Source of the DNA: Hyphomicrobium_A sp963776675
Lineage (GTDB): Bacteria; Pseudomonadota; Alphaproteobacteria; Rhizobiales; Hyphomicrobiaceae
Direction: 5' to 3'
Length of the DNA stretch: 64,000 bases
Assembly (NCBI GenBank): GCA_963776675.1
Contig: CAVZNR010000049.1
Span: forward strand, 1 to 64,000
The notes under the pieces were generated by a model that worked only from the letters and a program-made list of their open reading frames with translations, was not told the origin of the DNA and did not search any database. Position numbers and translations under genes: made by a program. This document shows, one piece after another, positions 8,098 to 17,499 of this stretch (within the stretch, counting starts at the first letter, position 1; the number at the start of each line of letters is the position of its first letter).

Positions 8098-9588
8098 TCA
8101 AAAGAGCGAGCCCTGGCTGCCGCCGCCGCGCCGGCCGGAACGTCGCACCGCCGGATCCGGGCTGGCCGCGGGCGCCTGTGGCACCGCACCACCGAGGCTG
8201 ACGCTGCGCGTCTCGACCTCGGCGCGCCCGTCGTGGAGCTCGACCTGCAGCCGATCTCCCGGATGCAGGCTGGCGGCTGAGCGCACCGTGCGCCCCGTAT
8301 CGTCACGCACCAGGGCAAACCCGCGCTCCAGGACGCTCTGATAGCTCAAGGAGCTTAAAAGCGCGGCCTGTCCGTCGAGCTGGCGCCGGCGCGCCATGAT
8401 GCCGTTGCGCAGCGCCTGGTCGGCGCGCGCCTGCAAGCCCGCGATCTCCCGTCCGCACAACGCGATGCGCTGCGCCAGGGCGCCGGGCCGCAGACGCGAA
8501 GACAGTCGCACGTAGCGCGTATGATGCGCGCGGGTGTTGGCGAGCAGGGCGCGCACCAGGCGCTTCTCGCAGGCATCGAAGCGCTGGCGCGGCAGCGCCA
8601 CGATGTCCTGCAGCCGCGGCAGCCCACGCGCGGCCGCCTTCAAATGCGTGCGCGCCTGCTGCAAGGCGCGGCGCGCCGCCGTGGACAGCCGCAAGCCGAG
8701 CTTGTCGCTGTTTTCCGCGAGGTCGGAGAATTTGGGCACCGCCCATTCGGCGGCCTTGGTCGGCGTGGGCGCGCGCGCATCCGCGACGAGATCGATGAGC
8801 GTCCAGTCGGTCTCGTGGCCGACGGCGGAAATGACGGGGATGGCGCTGGCCGCCACCGCGCGCACCACGATCTCCTCGTTGAAGCCCATGAGGTCCTCGA
8901 GGCTGCCGCCACCGCGCGCGACGATGAGCACGTCGGGACGCGCGATGACGCCGCCGGGTGCAATAGCGTTGAAGCCGGCAATGGCGGCGGCAACCTCTTG
9001 AGCACAAGTCTCGCCCTGCACGCGCACCGGCCACACGAGAACACGCGTCGGAAAGCGTTCCTCGAAACCGTGCAGCATGTCGCGGATGACGGCGCCCGTG
9101 GGCGAGGTGATGATGCCGACGAGGCGCGGCAGATAGGGCCGCGGCATCTTGCGCGCGTCGGCGAACAGGCCTTCGGCGGCGAGCTTGCGCTTTCTTTCCT
9201 CCAGGAGCGCCATCAGCGCGCCGAGACCCGCCGGCTCCAGGCTCTCGATGACGATCTGATACTTGGAGGAGCCGGGGTAGCTGGTCACGCGGCCCTGGAC
9301 GACGACCTCCAGGCCCTCCTGCGGCTTTACTTTAAGGCGCTGGTAGACGCCCTTCCAGATCACGGCCTCGATCTTGGCCTTGTCGTCCTTCACGGCGAAA
9401 TAGCAGTGGCCCGAAGCGTGCGGCCCGCGGAAGCCCGAGACCTCGCCGCGCAGACGCACGTAGCCGAAGCCCTCCTCCAGCGCGCGCTTGATGGCGCCGG
9501 AGAGCTCGGAGACGGTGTACTCGGCGACGTTGGCACCGAGCGGCATCTGTTGGGCAGTCTCGGTCACGGCTCCTCGCTGGTTTGTCAC
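8098..9588 (-). CDS. xseA: exodeoxyribonuclease VII large subunit
   Basis: XseA is the large subunit of ExoVII, which degrades single-stranded DNA together with XseB. The 496-residue protein has the N-terminal OB fold (YTVSELSGAIKRALEEGFGYVRLRGEVSG), the central nuclease region (GIITSPTGAVIRDMLH, RGGGSLEDLMGFNEE, ISAVGHETDWTLIDLVADARAPTPT), a coiled-coil region, and a C-terminal YQSVLERGFALVRD segment. Length is within the family range. It is divergent from purD, an arrangement shared with many Rhizobiales. xseB is not in the window. Confidence 0.95.
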   Translation of the reverse strand: MTNQRGAVTETAQQMPLGANVAEYTVSELSGAIKRALEEGFGYVRLRGEVSGFRGPHASGHCYFAVKDDKAKIEAVIWKGVYQRLKVKPQEGLEVVVQGRVTSYPGSSKYQIVIESLEPAGLGALMALLEERKRKLAAEGLFADARKMPRPYLPRLVGIITSPTGAVIRDMLHGFEERFPTRVLVWPVRVQGETCAQEVAAAIAGFNAIAPGGVIARPDVLIVARGGGSLEDLMGFNEEIVVRAVAASAIPVISAVGHETDWTLIDLVADARAPTPTKAAEWAVPKFSDLAENSDKLGLRLSTAARRALQQARTHLKAAARGLPRLQDIVALPRQRFDACEKRLVRALLANTRAHHTRYVRLSSRLRPGALAQRIALCGREIAGLQARADQALRNGIMARRRQLDGQAALLSSLSYQSVLERGFALVRDDTGRTVRSAASLHPGDRLQVELHDGRAEVETRSVSLGGAVPQAPAASPDPAVRRSGRRGGGSQGSLF

Positions 9589-9672
9589 TTACTGATTCGA
9601 TGATACATCAGTCCGCGGTCCGGCGGCGCATCGCGCGGCGTAAGATCCACGACGCTCGAGAGATGCTTAACG

Positions 9673-10950
9673 ATGAACGTTCTCCTCATCGGCTCCGGGG
9701 GCCGCGAGCACGCGCTGGCTTGGAAGCTGAGGTCCAGCCCCTTCCTCCACAAGCTCTATTGTGCACCCGGCAACGGCGGAATTGCGGACGTGGCGACGTG
9801 CGTCGCACTCGCCGCCGCCGACCACGCCGCTGTGATGCGCTTTTGCAAGGACAACGACATCGGGCTCGTGGTGATCGGGCCCGAGGCGCCGCTGGTCTCC
9901 GGGCTTGTGGATGACTTGACGACGGCGGGGATAAAGTGCTTCGGGCCACAGCGCGGCGCAGCCCGGCTGGAGGCGTCGAAGGGCTACACCAAGGATCTGG
10001 CGCGCGAATACGGGATCCCAACAGCGGCCTACGAAAGATTCACCGATCCGGCGGCGGCGAAGGCCTACCTCGACGGCAAGCGCTTCCCCATCGTGGTCAA
10101 GGCCGACGGGCTCGCTGCCGGCAAGGGCGTCACGATCGGCGCGACACGCGCCGAGGCCGAAAAGGCGATCGAGGCTTGCTTTGCCGGTGCCTTCGGCACG
10201 GCAGGCGCCGAGATCGTCGTGGAGGAGTTTCTCGAAGGCGAGGAAGCGAGCTTTTTTGCACTCGTCGACGGGCAGACGGTGCTGCCGCTGATCGCGGCGC
10301 AGGACCACAAGCGGGTGGGCGACGGCGACACCGGCCCCAACACCGGCGGCATGGGCGCCTACTCGCCGGCGCCGGTCATGACACCGGCGCTCATCAAGAG
10401 CACGATGGACAATATCATCACGCCGACGGTGGCGGCCATGGCCGCACGCGGCACGCCGTTCCAGGGCGTGCTGTTCGCCGGCCTCATGATCACGGCCGAA
10501 GGCCCGAAGCTCATCGAGTACAATGTCCGCTTCGGCGACCCCGAGACGCAGGTCCTGATGATGCGCCTCAAATCGGATTTGCTGCCGGCGCTGCTCGCCA
10601 CCGCCGACGGCACGCTCGATCAAATCACGCTGGAGTGGAACAGCGAGGCGGCCCTCACCGTCGTCCTGGCGGCCAACGGCTACCCGGGGCCGCCCCAGCT
10701 CGGCACCGAGATCAAGGGGCTCGACGCGGCGGCGGCGACCGAAGGCGTGGAGATCTTCCACGCCGGCACCAAGCGCGACGGGGTGCGCATCATCGCCAAT
10801 GGCGGGCGCGTCCTCAACGTTGCCGCGCGCGGCAACACGGTGGCGGAGGCGAAGGCGCGCGCCTATGCCGCGATCGCCAAGATCGACTGGCCGGGCGGGT
10901 TCTGCCGCTCCGACATCGGCTGGCGGGCCCTCGTCGGCGACAAGGTGTAA
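9673..10950 (+). CDS. purD: phosphoribosylamine-glycine ligase (GAR synthetase)
   Basis: PurD makes glycinamide ribonucleotide, the second step of purine synthesis. The 425-residue protein is of full length with typical motifs: NVLLIGSGGREHALAW at the start, an ATP-grasp domain with ADGLAAGKGVTI, QDHKRVGDGDTGPNTGGMGAYSPAP, and EYNVRFGDPETQ near residues 280-292. It is divergent from xseA with 84 bases between starts. No intrinsic terminator is visible after it. Confidence 0.97.
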   Translation: MNVLLIGSGGREHALAWKLRSSPFLHKLYCAPGNGGIADVATCVALAAADHAAVMRFCKDNDIGLVVIGPEAPLVSGLVDDLTTAGIKCFGPQRGAARLEASKGYTKDLAREYGIPTAAYERFTDPAAAKAYLDGKRFPIVVKADGLAAGKGVTIGATRAEAEKAIEACFAGAFGTAGAEIVVEEFLEGEEASFFALVDGQTVLPLIAAQDHKRVGDGDTGPNTGGMGAYSPAPVMTPALIKSTMDNIITPTVAAMAARGTPFQGVLFAGLMITAEGPKLIEYNVRFGDPETQVLMMRLKSDLLPALLATADGTLDQITLEWNSEAALTVVLAANGYPGPPQLGTEIKGLDAAAATEGVEIFHAGTKRDGVRIIANGGRVLNVAARGNTVAEAKARAYAAIAKIDWPGGFCRSDIGWRALVGDKV

Positions 10951-11088
10951 GCCCCCTGGGTCTTGCGCCCAGTCCGGACTATATCTGGCAGGCGCACGCA
11001 TCCCGGCGGTCACAATGACTGCAGGACTTGGCCGGTATGCTGCGGCTCGACCCGATTCGCTAACGGCCCCGCTCGCCCCAAAGGCCCG

Positions 11089-12084
11089 ATGACGAACAAG
11101 CCCGTTCCCTTGCACGCCAAGTCCCGCGCGGTCGCGCTGCCCCCGCGCGAGCGCTCAATCGCGCTGGCGCTCGGCGGCGGCGGCGCGCGCGGGCTCGCCC
11201 ACATCCCCATTCTCGAAGCCTTCGACGAGCTGGGCCTCAAACCCAAGATCATCGCCGGCACCTCGATCGGCGCCGTCTTCGCGGCGGGCTACGCCTCGGG
11301 CCTCACCGGGCGCCAGATCAGGGCGCACACCAAGGAGGTCCTGAAAAAGCGTCTCGACCTGGTGCGCGACCTCTACGCGGCGCGCGTCAGAAACACGCGG
11401 CGCATCTGGAACGTGTTCGCGTCGGGCTCCGCCTTCCTGGCACCGGACCGGCTCCTCGACATCGTCCTGCCGCCGGGCATCGGGCACGACTTCGAGCACC
11501 TGAAGATTCCGTTGAAGATCGTCGCCTCGGACTTTTACGCGCAGGAGCCGGTGATCTTTTCCTCAGGCCCCTTGCGCCGGGCGATCGCCGCCTCCATCGC
11601 GCTGCCCGTCATCTTCCAGCCGGTGCTGCACGAAGGCCGCGTGCTGATCGACGGTGGGCTCGTCAATCCGCTGCCCTTCGACATCCTCAACGGCGAGGCG
11701 GACCTGACGGTGGCGATCGACGTGAGCGGGGCGCCGGTGCGCCGGCCCGACCGGGAGACGCCCAAGGCGTGGGAGACGCTGTTTGCCTCGAACTTCATCT
11801 TCGAGCGCACGATCATCAAGGAGAAGCTGCGCTCGCGCCATCCCGACGTCTACATCGACGCCGGCACCAGCCGCTTCCAGATCCTCGACTTTATGAAACT
11901 CGACGAGATCCTCGACGCCGCCGAACCGGCGAAGGAACGCTTAAAGCAGCAGCTGGCGCGCGTGCTCGAAGCCGAGACGATCGAGACCGTGGAGAAGGGC
12001 GAGCCGCACCCCGAGATCGCCGCTCCACAAAAACGGCTTACCCGCCGCCCGATTCTGCGGCGTGGCCGCACGGCGAAATCCTAG
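11089..12084 (+). CDS. patatin-like phospholipase (RssA-type)
   Basis: A 331-residue patatin-family lipid acyl hydrolase. The oxyanion-hole motif GGGGARG is at about 29-35, the nucleophile elbow GTSIG at 57-61 (Ser59), and the catalytic Asp in IDGGLVNPLP near residue 187. Patatins cleave acyl chains of phospholipids with a Ser-Asp dyad. The frame is open from 10963, but the ATG at 11089 (MTNKPVPLHAKSR) is preferred because the upstream residues look like noncoding sequence. No signal peptide is visible, so the protein is probably cytoplasmic. Its stop overlaps the convergent tadA stop by four bases. The substrate is unknown. Confidence 0.88.
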   Translation: MTNKPVPLHAKSRAVALPPRERSIALALGGGGARGLAHIPILEAFDELGLKPKIIAGTSIGAVFAAGYASGLTGRQIRAHTKEVLKKRLDLVRDLYAARVRNTRRIWNVFASGSAFLAPDRLLDIVLPPGIGHDFEHLKIPLKIVASDFYAQEPVIFSSGPLRRAIAASIALPVIFQPVLHEGRVLIDGGLVNPLPFDILNGEADLTVAIDVSGAPVRRPDRETPKAWETLFASNFIFERTIIKEKLRSRHPDVYIDAGTSRFQILDFMKLDEILDAAEPAKERLKQQLARVLEAETIETVEKGEPHPEIAAPQKRLTRRPILRRGRTAKS

Positions 12085-12539
12085 CGCTTTTCCTGGAAGA
12101 AGGCTTTGAGCAGCTCTGCAGCGCTCGCCTCGTCGAGGCCGGGGTAGACCTCGGGACGGTGGTGGCAGGTCTCTTGATTAAAGACGCGCGCGCCGTGCTC
12201 GACGCCACCGCCCTTGGGATCGGCGGCGCCGTAGTAGAGGCGGCGCACCCTCGCAAACGAGATCGCCGCGGCGCACATGGGGCACGGCTCCAGCGTCACG
12301 TAGAGGTCGCAGCCGATCAGGCGCTCGGACGCAATCGCGGCGCAGGCGGCGCGGATCGCCAGCAGCTCGGCGTGCGCCGTAGGGTCGTTCAGCTCGCGCG
12401 TGCGGTTGCCGGCGGCGGCGAGCACTGCCCCGTCGGGACCGGCAATGACGGCGCCCACCGGCACCTCGCCGCGCTTCCCCGCCGCTTGCGCCTGGAGAAG
12501 CGCACGTGCCATGTGGCTCGACTCGGGCCCCGGTGTCAT
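12081..12539 (-). CDS. tadA: tRNA adenosine(34) deaminase
   Basis: TadA deaminates A34 to inosine in tRNA-Arg(ACG). The protein carries the zinc cytidine-deaminase-type site: HAE at residues 56-58 and PCPMC at 85-89. The N-terminus reads MARALLQAQAAGKRGEVPVGAVI after nine residues, matching the family. I chose the ATG at 12539, giving 152 residues; the ATG at 12512 (143 residues) is also possible. The reverse frame stays open much further upstream, but that part is antisense to rluB. It is divergent from rluB, a common alphaproteobacterial arrangement. Confidence 0.92.
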   Translation of the reverse strand: MTPGPESSHMARALLQAQAAGKRGEVPVGAVIAGPDGAVLAAAGNRTRELNDPTAHAELLAIRAACAAIASERLIGCDLYVTLEPCPMCAAAISFARVRRLYYGAADPKGGGVEHGARVFNQETCHHRPEVYPGLDEASAAELLKAFFQEKR

Positions 12540-12596
12540 AAGGGGGTCCGCCGAGCAAACCGTTCCGCGCCAGGTCCCAAGGCACCAAACCGTCTC

Positions 12597-13532
12597 ATGG
12601 TCACCAATCCTTCCGCCAAGCGGCCTTCCAAGCAGCGCCCGCGCCACCAGCGCCCGGCTCAAAAAAGTGCCCTGGGCGCCCTGGGTGCAGCGAGCGCCCC
12701 AGAGACGCAGAGCTCCGCGGGTGGCTCCGGCGAGCCCATGCGCATCGCCAAGGCGCTGGCGCGGGCCGGCCTGTGCTCGCGCCGCGAGGCCGAGCGATGG
12801 ATCGACCAAGGCCGCGTCAGCGTCAACGGAAAGATCCTGAAGACGCCGGCCTTCGAGGTCACCACCAAGGACAAGGTGGTGGTCGACGGCAAGCCGCTGC
12901 CGGCCACCGAGCCCGTGCGCCTGTGGCGGTATCACAAGCCCAAGGGCCTCGTCACCACCCACAAGGACCCGCAGGGCCGCCCCACGGTGTTCGCGGAGCT
13001 GCCACCGGACCTGCCGCGCGTCGTTTCCGTGGGCCGGCTCGATTTCAACAGCGAGGGGCTGCTGCTGCTCACCAACGACGGCACGCTGGCGCGGCATATG
13101 GAGCTGCCGGCGACGGGATGGCTGCGGCGCTATCGCGTGCGCGCGCATGGGCGGGTTTCGCAAGCGCAGCTCGACGCCCTCAAAGACGGCATCGAGATCG
13201 AGGGCGTGCGCTATGGCCCCATCGAGGCGACGCTCGACAGCGTGCAGGGCGCCAACGCCTGGATCACGATGGCCTTGCGCGAGGGCAAGAACCGCGAGGT
13301 GCGGCGCATCCTGGCGCACCTCGGCGTCGAGGTGAACCGCCTGATCCGCATCTCCTACGGACCCTTCCAGCTTCTCGATCTGAAGCCCGGCACGGCGGAG
13401 CTGGTAAAGCGGCGCGTGCTGGCCGAGCAGCTGGGCCCGCGCATCGCCTCCGAGCTGGGGCTCGACGGTCCGAGCGAGCCCGAGCGCGCGCGCCGGACCG
13501 CGCGCGACAAGAAGCGAAGCGCGTCGGCATGA
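12597..13532 (+). CDS. rluB: 23S rRNA pseudouridine synthase, RluB type
   Basis: A 311-residue RsuA/RluB-family pseudouridine synthase. After a basic, low-complexity N-terminal tail (residues 1-47) comes an S4 RNA-binding domain (RIAKALARAGLCSRREAERWI). The catalytic domain holds the active-site Asp in GRLDFNSEGLLLLTNDG (D149) and the C-terminal REGKNREVRRIL. The family modifies U2605 of 23S rRNA; RluB against RluE/F is judged from S4 presence and length. The ATG at 12597 is the first good start after the divergent tadA. Its stop overlaps the rsmD start (ATGA), so the two rRNA modification genes are coupled. Confidence 0.92.
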   Translation: MVTNPSAKRPSKQRPRHQRPAQKSALGALGAASAPETQSSAGGSGEPMRIAKALARAGLCSRREAERWIDQGRVSVNGKILKTPAFEVTTKDKVVVDGKPLPATEPVRLWRYHKPKGLVTTHKDPQGRPTVFAELPPDLPRVVSVGRLDFNSEGLLLLTNDGTLARHMELPATGWLRRYRVRAHGRVSQAQLDALKDGIEIEGVRYGPIEATLDSVQGANAWITMALREGKNREVRRILAHLGVEVNRLIRISYGPFQLLDLKPGTAELVKRRVLAEQLGPRIASELGLDGPSEPERARRTARDKKRSASA

Positions 13533-14152
13533 GACTCGTGGGCGGCAAGTTCCGCGGCCGCGCCATCGCGGTGCCCAAGCACGAGGGCCTGCGCCCCACC
13601 GCCGACCGCGTGCGCGAATCCATTTTCAACATCCTCGTGCACGGCATCGAGGATTTTGCCGTGGAAGGCGCGCGCGCCGTCGATCTCTTCGCCGGCACGG
13701 GCGCGCTTGGTCTCGAGGCGCTGTCGCGCGGGGCGCTGTTCTGTCTGTTCGTCGAGGAAAGCCCCGAGGCGCGCGCGCTGATCCGCGACAACGTCGAGGC
13801 GCTGCAGCTGACGGGGGAAACGCGCATCTTCCGCCGCGACGCCACCGATCTGGGCCCTGCGGGCACCATGGCGCCGTTCACCCTGGCCTTTCTCGACCCG
13901 CCCTATGGCAAAGGGCTGGCAGAGAAGGCGCTTGCCTCGCTCAGCGATGGCGGCTGGCTGGTGCCGGGGGCGGTCGCCGTCGTGGAGGAGCGCGCAAACG
14001 TCGAGATCGCGCCGCCGCCGGGCTTCGCCGAGATCGACCGGCGCACCTGGGGCGACACGCAGGCGCTTTTTGCGCGCTATCAGCCGACCAACCCCTCACC
14101 CGCCGCTCATGCTTGCGCATTTTGCGGCGACCTCTCCCTCAGGGAGAGGTGA
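13529..14152 (+). CDS. rsmD: 16S rRNA m2G966 methyltransferase
   Basis: RsmD methylates N2 of G966 in 16S rRNA. The 207-residue protein has the N-terminal MRLVGGKFRGR, LRPTADRVRESIFN, the SAM motif DLFAGTGALGLEALSRGA (52-69) and the catalytic DPPY at 123-126. It is coupled to rluB by an ATGA overlap. The last 20 or so residues, after ALFARYQP, are encoded by the palindromic repeat at 14092-14230. They make the protein longer than the usual 180-190 residues and are probably not part of the fold. Confidence 0.93.
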   Translation: MRLVGGKFRGRAIAVPKHEGLRPTADRVRESIFNILVHGIEDFAVEGARAVDLFAGTGALGLEALSRGALFCLFVEESPEARALIRDNVEALQLTGETRIFRRDATDLGPAGTMAPFTLAFLDPPYGKGLAEKALASLSDGGWLVPGAVAVVEERANVEIAPPPGFAEIDRRTWGDTQALFARYQPTNPSPAAHACAFCGDLSLRER

Positions 14153-14230
14153 AGTAGCCGCAGTGAATCGACCCACCTCTCCCAGAGGGAGAGGTCGGAA
14201 GCGAATGCAAATGAGCTTCCGGGTGAGGGG
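14092..14230. repeat. nested palindromic repeat element overlapping the rsmD 3' end
   Basis: The 139-base element is bounded by the inverted repeat CCCCTCACCC (14092-14101) and GGGTGAGGGG (14221-14230). Inside are two near-identical small palindromes, CCTCTCCCTCAGGGAGAGG at about 14131-14149 and CCTCTCCCAGAGGGAGAGG at 14175-14193. Elements with CTCTCCC/GGGAGAG cores and CCTCACCC edges are common dispersed repeats in proteobacteria. This copy supplies the rsmD stop codon and could act as the terminator between rsmD and the opposing PspC gene. Confidence 0.75.
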
Positions 14231-14252
14231 ATGAACGCTGGGATGAGGCTGC

Positions 14253-14480
14253 CTAAGCGGGCTCGCGCGGCATCAGGATCCACAAGACGATGTAGACCAG
14301 GATCCCTGGGAAGGCCGCCGACAGGAGCGACAGCACCACGTAGCCGAAGCGCACGAGCGTGGGATCCCAGCCGAGCCACTTGGCGATGCCGCCGCACACG
14401 CCGGCGATGAGAGCGCCGTCGCGCACGCGCATCAAAGGACGGGACATGGGATCGTCGTGCATGATGGGTTCGTTGTGCAT
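14253..14480 (-). CDS. PspC domain protein
   Basis: A 75-residue membrane protein with a PspC domain: GALIAGVCGGIAKWLGWDPTLVR followed by a hydrophobic helix FGYVVLSLLSAAFPGILVYIVLWILMP. PspC-domain proteins are linked to the phage-shock envelope stress response, but small stand-alone versions like this have no defined role. The ATG at 14480 is chosen over the upstream one at 14534 because GGAAAG lies 6-8 bases before it and the extension resembles noncoding sequence. No pspA or pspB is nearby. Confidence 0.8.
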   Translation of the reverse strand: MHNEPIMHDDPMSRPLMRVRDGALIAGVCGGIAKWLGWDPTLVRFGYVVLSLLSAAFPGILVYIVLWILMPREPA

Positions 14481-14578
14481 GGTGACTTTCCGGTTAAGAG
14501 GTTGCCGGCAGAAGGTGCCGCGCTTCACAAGCACGATGTGAGAAACGCGCCGGCGCCCGGAAAGTTCACTACTAGGAT

Positions 14579-15577
14579 CTAAGGGCCAAGGCTATTGATG
14601 TAGGCGACGATGGTATCGATCTCGTTATCGGTCAACTGAAACTTGGGCATCTCGTCGTGCGGACGCGCGATGCCACGCGTTAACGGATCGCGCAGCGCCA
14701 GGATCGGATGGCGCTTGTGAATGTCACGCCAGGCAGGCGCGCGCGGATTGGGGCTGTCGCCTGTTTTGCCGATGGCGTGGCACCAGGCGCAGTTCTTCTG
14801 CGCCAGCGCACGCCCCTGGGCGATGAGCTTGTCGCTCTCGGCGGAGACGGTGACGGGCTCGCCCAGACGCTTGAGGCCCTTCTTGGCCCCGACGAGCGAC
14901 GGATCCAGCGACAGCGCACGGCGGAAATCGGCGGATGCGGCCTTCTTGTCGCCCTTCGCCTCGAACACGTAGCCACGGTTGTTGTAGGCGAGCGCGTAGA
15001 TGGGATTGAGTGCGATGGCGGCGCTGTAGTCGTTGATCGCCTTGTCGAGATCGCCCTTCTTGCGCCACGCCAGCCCGCGGTTGTTGAGCGCGGAGGCATT
15101 CTTGGGATCGCGCCTGATGGCGACCGTGAAGTCGGCGATCGCCTCGTTGGCGTTGCCCTTGACGAGCTGCGCATACCCGCGCGCGACGTAGAGACCCGCC
15201 CCTTCGTCGTTCAATCGGATCGCCTGCGTGAAGTCGGAGATGGCCCCGTCCGTCTGATTGAGAGCGAGCCGCGCCTGCCCGCGCCCGAAATAGGACGCCC
15301 CGTCGTCCGCCTTGAGGCGCAGCGCCTCCGAATAGTCGGCGATGGCCTCCTTGTGGGCGGCACGGTCGAGATAGGCTTCGGCACGCGTGCGATAGGCTTC
15401 CGCACGCGCAGGCGGCGGCGCCGACTTGTCCGCGATCACGTCGCTGCAGGCGGCGATCCGCGCCGCGTTGACGCGGGCCTCGGTGCAGTCCTTCAAGCGA
15501 TCCGCCTGCGCCGCACCGGCAGCGAGCGTCAGCACCGCGGCGCCCGCGCAAAGCGCCAATTTCATTTTGAGAGTCAC
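14579..15577 (-). CDS. secreted TPR protein with C-terminal cytochrome c domain
   Basis: A 332-residue protein with a signal peptide (residues 1-25, cleavage near AQA), about five TPR units (roughly 55-240; for example AYRTRAEAYLDRAAHKEAIADY and NRGLAWRKKGDLDKAINDYS), then a class I cytochrome c domain. The haem motif CAWCH is at 263-267 and a candidate axial Met310 lies in DEMPKF. The start is a GTG with GGGGAGG eight bases upstream; an ATG four codons later is an alternative. The protein is presumably periplasmic. Cytochrome c modules usually transfer electrons and TPRs bind partner proteins, so a tethered electron carrier is an inference. No redox partner is adjacent. Confidence 0.85.
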   Translation of the reverse strand: MTLKMKLALCAGAAVLTLAAGAAQADRLKDCTEARVNAARIAACSDVIADKSAPPPARAEAYRTRAEAYLDRAAHKEAIADYSEALRLKADDGASYFGRGQARLALNQTDGAISDFTQAIRLNDEGAGLYVARGYAQLVKGNANEAIADFTVAIRRDPKNASALNNRGLAWRKKGDLDKAINDYSAAIALNPIYALAYNNRGYVFEAKGDKKAASADFRRALSLDPSLVGAKKGLKRLGEPVTVSAESDKLIAQGRALAQKNCAWCHAIGKTGDSPNPRAPAWRDIHKRHPILALRDPLTRGIARPHDEMPKFQLTDNEIDTIVAYINSLGP

Positions 15578-15705
15578 GATAGGCCCCTCCCCAATTCATG
15601 AAACGCAAGCGTTAGCGCGGGCAATTGCGGCAGACCTTGCGCCGGATCAATGGCGCCAACGTGTCCCCTGTCCCCATGCCGCTTCGCATGGGGACGAGGG
15701 AGAAG

Positions 15706-17499
15706 TCAGCGCCGGCCGAACAGCCGCTCGATGTCGGAGAGCTTCAGCTCGACGTAGGTGGGGCGCCCGTGGTTGCACTGGCCCGAGTAGGGCGTCGCCT
15801 CCATGTCGCGCAAAAGCGCGTTCATCTCCTCCGGGCCGAGCCGGCGCCCGGCGCGCACGCTGCCGTGGCAGGCAAGCGTCGCGCACACCGCCTCCAGCCG
15901 CTCCTTGAGAGCGAGCCCGGCTCCCTTCGCCCGCGATGTCGGCGGCGAGGTCTTTCACGAGACCTTGCACGTCCGCTTCGCCGAGCAGCGCCGGCGTCTC
16001 GCGCACGGCGACGGCGCCCGCACCGAAAGCCTCGACCACGAGCCCAAGCTCGGCCAGCTCGCAGGCGCGCTCGGCAATCGCCTCGGCCTCGTGCGGCTCG
16101 AGATCGACGACGACGGGAATGAGCAGGCCCTGGCGCGCGACGCCACCTTCGGCCAGCATCGCCTTCATGCGCTCGTAGACGAGGCGCTCATGCGCCGCGT
16201 GCTGGTCGACGATGACGAGCGAGTCGCGCGTCTGCGCCAGGATGTAGGTCTCGTGCACCTGCGCGCGCGCCGCCCCCAGCGGCCGGTCGAGCAGCGCCTC
16301 GGGGATGGGCGCGGCATGCGCCCGCGCATCGGCGCTCGGTGCGGCGAACGCCTCGAACGGTGCCTGCATCGCCTCGGCCAGGCCGAACGACACGGGCCCG
16401 CGCCCGCTCTGATAGGCCGGCGGCCGCGGGCGCTCGAACGGCACCACGTTGGGCCGCAATTCATCGAGCGTCGCCGCGCCACCGCCGGCAGAGGCGCGAT
16501 GGCCGGCACCCTGCAGCGCCAGTCCCAGCGCGTTGACGAGCAGCGAGCGCACGCCCGCCGGCGTCGCGAAAGCGCACTTCTGCTTTGGCGGGGTGCACAT
16601 TCACATCGACCTCGGCGGGCGGCAGCGTGAGAAAAAGGGCCAGCAGCGGATGGCGACCGCGCGGGATGAGGTCGCCGTAGGCTGCGCGCACTGCGCCGAC
16701 CAGCAGCTTGTCCTTCACGGGGCGGCCGTTGACGAACAGGAACTGCTGCGCGGTGTCGGGGCGGTGCAGGGTCGGCAGGCCGGCAAAGCCCTGCAACCGC
16801 AATGTCGCCGCGCGCGCCGGCAATGGGCAGCGCATCGGCGAGGAACGCTTGCCCCATGATGCGCCCCAATCGTTTCAGGTGCCCGTCGGGGCCGCCCGCC
16901 TCGCGCGGAAAACGAAGCCCGGTGCGCTCGCCCGTGGTCAGCGTGAAGCCGACCTCGGGCTGCGCCATGGCAAGCCGCTTGACGATTTCCGCAACCGCCA
17001 TGTTCTCCGCGCGCTCGGATTTCACGAACTTCAAACGCGCCGGGACGCTGGAAAAGAGATCGCGCACCTCGACCAGCGTGCCCGGATTGCCGGCGGCGGG
17101 CTTGATCGGCGCCTTGGCTCCGCGGTCGACGGTGACGGCAAAGGCCTCGCCGGCGCCCATCGCGCGCGACTGCACCGTCAGCCTGGCGATGGAGCCGATG
17201 GAGGGCAGCGCCTCGCCGCGGAAGCCCAGCGTCTGAATGGCGAACAGATCCTCCTCCGACAGCTTGGAGGTGGCGTGACGCTCCACGCACAAGCAGAGAT
17301 CGTCCGGCCCCATGCCGGAGCCGTCATCGGTGACGCGGATGAGCGACAGCCCGCCCGACGCGGTCACCACGTCGATCTCGGAAGCCCCGGCATCGAGTGC
17401 GTTCTCCACGAGCTCCTTGACCACGCTCGCGGGCCGCTCGACCACCTCGCCCGCGGCGATGCGGTTGATGGTCTCCGGCGATAGCTGGCGAATGGGCAT
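15706..17499 (-). pseudogene. mutL: DNA mismatch repair protein MutL, interrupted by three frameshifts
   Basis: MutL links MutS mismatch recognition to strand nicking. The N-terminal ATPase part is clear: INRIAAGEVVERPASVVKELVENALDAG, DDGSGM, FRGEALPSI. The C-terminal part has DQHAAHERLVYE, an exact fit to the endonuclease metal motif DQHA(x)2E(x)4E, and ends QCNHGRPTYVEL. The coding frame changes three times: near 16789-16791 and 15923-15925 (each cured by removing one G from GGG on the coding strand) and near 16562 (one extra G). Corrected, the protein would be about 596 residues, a normal length. All three are +1 insertions, with conserved sequence either side. This is either a recent pseudogene or a consensus error. 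The start is the ATG at 17499 (MPIRQLSPET). Confidence 0.85.

Noticed and set aside
12540..13319. Long upstream extension of the tadA reading frame
   Set aside because: It is antisense to the conserved RluB coding region; TadA homology begins only at 12539.
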